Source: Parapedobacter deserti (GTDB taxonomy: Bacteria; Bacteroidota; Bacteroidia; Sphingobacteriales; Sphingobacteriaceae). From it: a DNA stretch of 64,000 nt. Both the position numbers and the translations under genes were made by a program. Shown piece by piece: positions 61,883-64,000 of the stretch. Location: positions 214,765 to 278,764 of the forward strand of contig NZ_JBHRTA010000022.1 of the NCBI RefSeq assembly GCF_042646065.1. Reading direction: 5' to 3'. Position 1 is the first letter of the stretch; every line of letters starts with the position of its first letter. The notes beneath the pieces were generated by a model, which saw nothing but the letters and a program-made list of their open reading frames with translations, did no database searches and was not told the origin of the DNA.

Positions 61883-63115
61883 ATGATTGATTACTATGAA
61901 ACAAAGCAACATCCAATCACCAAGAAAATGGTGTTGGATGCTTACCGAAAAGTACGGGCAAATAAGGGGAGTGCTGGGATTGATACGCAGAGTCTGGAAC
62001 AGTTTGAGGAACGGTTAGCGGGTAATCTATATAAAATCTGGAACCGTATGACCTCGGGCAGTTACCATCCCAAAGCAGTAAGGGAAGTGCAAATTCCCAA
62101 GAAAAGTGGAGGTTATCGAGGACTCGGAATACCTACGGTGTCAGACCGGGTAGCCCAACAGGTTGTCAAAAGCTATCTTGAACCCAAGGTGGAGGCGAGT
62201 TTCCATCAGGACAGCTACGGTTATCGTCCGAACAAGAGTGCGCATGATGCGCTGGCTAAAACGGTGCGGAACTGTGGGTACTACAGCTGGGTTGTGGACC
62301 TGGACATTCGTGGCTTCTTCGATAACATTGATCACGAACTACTCATGAAAGCCGTGCGTGTATATACCGATGAGAAATGGATAATTATGTACATCGAACG
62401 CTGGCTTGAAGTGGGCGTAGTACGTGAGGGTAAAGTGCACAAACGCGAAAAAGGGACACCTCAGGGTGGAGTGATAAGTCCTCTACTGGCCAACATCTTC
62501 CTGCACTTCGTTTTCGACAAATGGATGGAAAAGCATCACAGTAATATGCCTTTTCAAAGGTATTGCGACGACGCCATCATCCACTGTACCACTTGGAATC
62601 AGGCTGTATTTATCAAGAATGCGGTAACCAAGCGTATGAAGGAGTGCAAACTTGAACTCAACAGCGAGAAAACAAAAATCGTATACTGCAAAAACTCGAT
62701 CCACAGAGAGTCAAATCCAGTACCGGTTTCGTTCACCTTCCTTGGTCATACATTTCGACCATTGGGCAGGCCAACCAAAAACGGCTGGAAACTTACGTAT
62801 TTTCCGTGTATGAGTCAGGATGCGAAGAAATCCGTTCGAGAGAAAGTGAAGAGTGTAGTGAACAGGCGTTTCATGGGAAAGCTGCAAGACATCGCCCAAC
62901 GCCTGAACGCAATGGCCAGAGGTTGGATTAATTACTACTGTGTGTATTCAAGATGGACGGTGTACGGACTTTGGTATTGGATTAACCTCAAGTTGGTACG
63001 ATGGGTTATGAGACGTAAAAAGATGGGAAGAAGGAGAGCACATCAGTGGTTGAGGAAAATCTATAACCAGAACCCAAAACTATTCATCCACTGGACGCTT
63101 GCCAGACCGTACTAA
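61883..63115 (+). CDS. ltrA: Group II intron reverse transcriptase/maturase
   Basis: A 410-residue intron-encoded protein. RT blocks include VREVQIPKKSGGYRGLGIPTV-like segments (AVREVQIPKKSGGYRGLGIP), DSYGYRPNKSAHDAL, VVDLDIRGFFDNIDHELLMK, KGTPQGGVISPLLANIFLH and the active site FQRYCDDAIIHC (YCDD in place of the usual YADD). The maturase X/thumb region has FTFLGHTFRPLGRPTKNG and LNAMARGWINYYCVYSRW. It lacks a C-terminal HNH domain. It promotes splicing and retrohoming of the intron. Confidence 0.93.
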   Translation: MIDYYETKQHPITKKMVLDAYRKVRANKGSAGIDTQSLEQFEERLAGNLYKIWNRMTSGSYHPKAVREVQIPKKSGGYRGLGIPTVSDRVAQQVVKSYLEPKVEASFHQDSYGYRPNKSAHDALAKTVRNCGYYSWVVDLDIRGFFDNIDHELLMKAVRVYTDEKWIIMYIERWLEVGVVREGKVHKREKGTPQGGVISPLLANIFLHFVFDKWMEKHHSNMPFQRYCDDAIIHCTTWNQAVFIKNAVTKRMKECKLELNSEKTKIVYCKNSIHRESNPVPVSFTFLGHTFRPLGRPTKNGWKLTYFPCMSQDAKKSVREKVKSVVNRRFMGKLQDIAQRLNAMARGWINYYCVYSRWTVYGLWYWINLKLVRWVMRRKKMGRRRAHQWLRKIYNQNPKLFIHWTLARPY

Positions 63116-63137
63116 ATAAAGTAAAAGCTGATTTGGA

Positions 63138-63211
63138 AGCGCCGTGTGACGGGAGACTGTCACGCACGGTGCTGTGAGAGGTTCGGGGTGAAATTCCCCT
63201 TACCTACTCGA
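63138..63211 (+). ncRNA. Group II intron domains V and VI
   Basis: Domain V is an approximately 34-nt hairpin at 63138-63172: the AGC triad, GCCGTG-TGAC paired with GTCA-CGCACGGT around GGGAGACT. Domain VI follows with GGTTCGGGG/CCCCTTACC and the branch-point region, ending CTACTCGAC. Confidence 0.8.
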
Positions 63212-63212
63212 C

Positions 63213-63897
63213 CCCATCAAAGTGCTGGACAGCGATAAAAAAGGCGCGGCCCACCAGGGATACTATTGGGTGTACCATGCCCCGCTGGAAGGAACGGTAC
63301 TTTTCGATTACAGCCCCACCCGGGGCAGCAGCGCCCCGTTGCCCATATTGGGCAGCTTCAGGGGGTACCTGCAGACAGATGGGTATGCGGTGTACGAGAA
63401 ATATGCACGGAGCAAAAACGTAATCCACCTGGCCTGCTGGGCACATGCACGAAGAGAATTCGAGCGGGCCTTAGACAATGACAAAGTTCGGGCGGAAAAG
63501 GCGCTGCTGTTGATCCAGCAGCTCTATGCGGTGGAACGGAAGGCCCGGGAAGAAAAACTGGCCGCCGAACAGATCAAGGAACTGCGGCTGACCGAGTCGC
63601 TACCGGTAATCAACGAGCTGGGGAAATGGATTTTTGAAGAAATAAAATCCACCCTGCCCAAAAGCCAGATAGGTAAAGCCATGGCCTATGCGTATGCCCG
63701 GTGGGATGGACTGTCGGCCTATTTATACGATGGAAACCTGCATATCGACAACAACCTTGTCGAAAACGCAATAAGGCCCGTGGCGATTGGACGTAAGAAC
63801 TACCTCTTTGCAGGCAGCCACGAAGCCGCCCAACGGGCAGCCATGATCTATTCCTTCTTCGCTATCTGCAAGAAACATGAAGTGAACCCGTTCCAAT
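63213..63897 (+). pseudogene. tnpC: IS66 transposase TnpC, C-terminal part
   Basis: Homology resumes at PIKVLDSDKKGAAHQGYYWV and continues through DYSPTRGSSAPLPILGSFRG, LQTDGYAVYEKYARSKNVIHLACWAHARREF (second catalytic Asp) and DNNLVENAIRPVAIGRKNYLFAGSHEAA (catalytic Glu). The N-terminal half, including the first catalytic Asp of the DET motif, is missing. The 3' end is also broken: after VNPFQ the expected W-L-K-D is replaced by CIRPTKYIFSD and a stop at 63932, which is sequence of the next IS66 left end. Confidence 0.88.
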
Positions 63898-64000
63898 GTA
63901 TCCGGCCTACCAAGTACATATTTTCTGATTAACTGATCGGCTGTAGTTTTACGCCCACAAATAATATGATTATGAAGGAGCGTAGAGAGTACATGTTTAC
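63898..64000 (+). mobile_element. IS66-family element (copy 2), left end
   Basis: GTATCCGGCCTACCAA at 63898 aligns with GTATCCGCCCGACCAA at 61197. The alignment continues through TTTACGCCC to the tnpA start 74 bp inside. It sits inside tnpC of copy 1 and runs off the window. Confidence 0.75.
63972..64000 (+). CDS. tnpA: IS66 accessory protein TnpA, partial (copy 2)
   Basis: The first nine codons encode MKERREYMF, nearly the same as MKERRDYMF of copy 1 at 61269. The gene continues beyond the window. Confidence 0.8.

Larger units (their letters stand above)
61694..63211 (+). mobile_element. Group II intron
   Basis: It starts near GTATG at 61694 (5' boundary inferred from where TnpB homology stops). 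It carries a reverse transcriptase-maturase ORF and ends with recognisable domains V and VI. The 3' boundary is in TACCTACTCGACC around 63208-63213, where TnpC homology resumes. No endonuclease domain is encoded. Confidence 0.8.
61197..63897 (+). mobile_element. IS66-family element (copy 1), interrupted
   Basis: The left end GTATCCG at 61197 abuts the IS256 reading frame. tnpA starts 72 bp inside. tnpB is cut by a group II intron at about 61694, tnpC resumes at about 63213 without its first half, and the element is cut again at 63898 by a second IS66. The right end is outside the window. Confidence 0.75.

Overview
The window reads as chromosome of a Bacteroidota bacterium of the Sphingobacteriaceae type. 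A Parapedobacter- or Pedobacter-like genus is my inference from gene families and moderate GC; no marker here fixes the genus. Supporting signs are SusC/SusD, FecI/FecR and OMP_b-brl receptor families, BshB1, DUF4294, DUF1573, M16 pairs, and promoters of the Bacteroidota form TTTG-N20-TAnnTTTG.

Bases 1-38,400 are ordinary, densely packed core genome: translation (rpmI-infC-thrS), queuosine precursor (queE), tyrosine/homogentisate catabolism (hmgA, hppD), cmk-topA, a UbiA prenyltransferase with ysxC, a run of exported enzymes (asparaginase, NlpC/P60, two thioredoxin-like proteins, a P1 peptidase), a D-amino-acid transaminase, a histidine kinase, cytochrome bd oxidase (cydAB), an IscA-like protein, bshB1, the RelA/SpoT homologue, fur, purA, pabB, an M16 peptidase pair, hemF, ggt, gpsA, tRNA-Arg(TCT), and a KAS III/desaturase pair.

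Bases 38,400-50,600 are accessory. They hold a CatB-type acetyltransferase, an array of degenerate 11-bp repeats, murQ followed by a sigma/FecR/TonB-receptor operon, an AAA_14/DUF4143 ATPase behind two tandem palindromes, an SDR gene with an internal deletion, a membrane LytTR regulator, a Crp-like regulator and an AraC regulator with a perfect palindrome upstream. Bases 50,600-58,100 hold a hypothetical gene, a MauE/DoxX-like membrane protein and a small exported two-cysteine protein, facing a SusC-SusD-TlpA operon. The start region of the tlpA gene runs into a second, much longer 11-bp array (58,159-58,661).

Bases 58,800-64,000 look acquired. There is a strongly self-complementary non-coding block, an AT-rich trio (XRE regulator, DUF4145 protein, unknown 86-aa protein) and a nest of mobile elements. 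An IS256 transposase is cut by an IS66 element. That IS66 is itself interrupted by a group II intron, with about 1 kb of IS66 missing, and then by a second IS66 that runs off the window.

The least explained items are the two 11-bp phased arrays, the structured block at 58,981-59,243, and the AraC/MauE/small-cysteine-protein module beside SusCD-TlpA.
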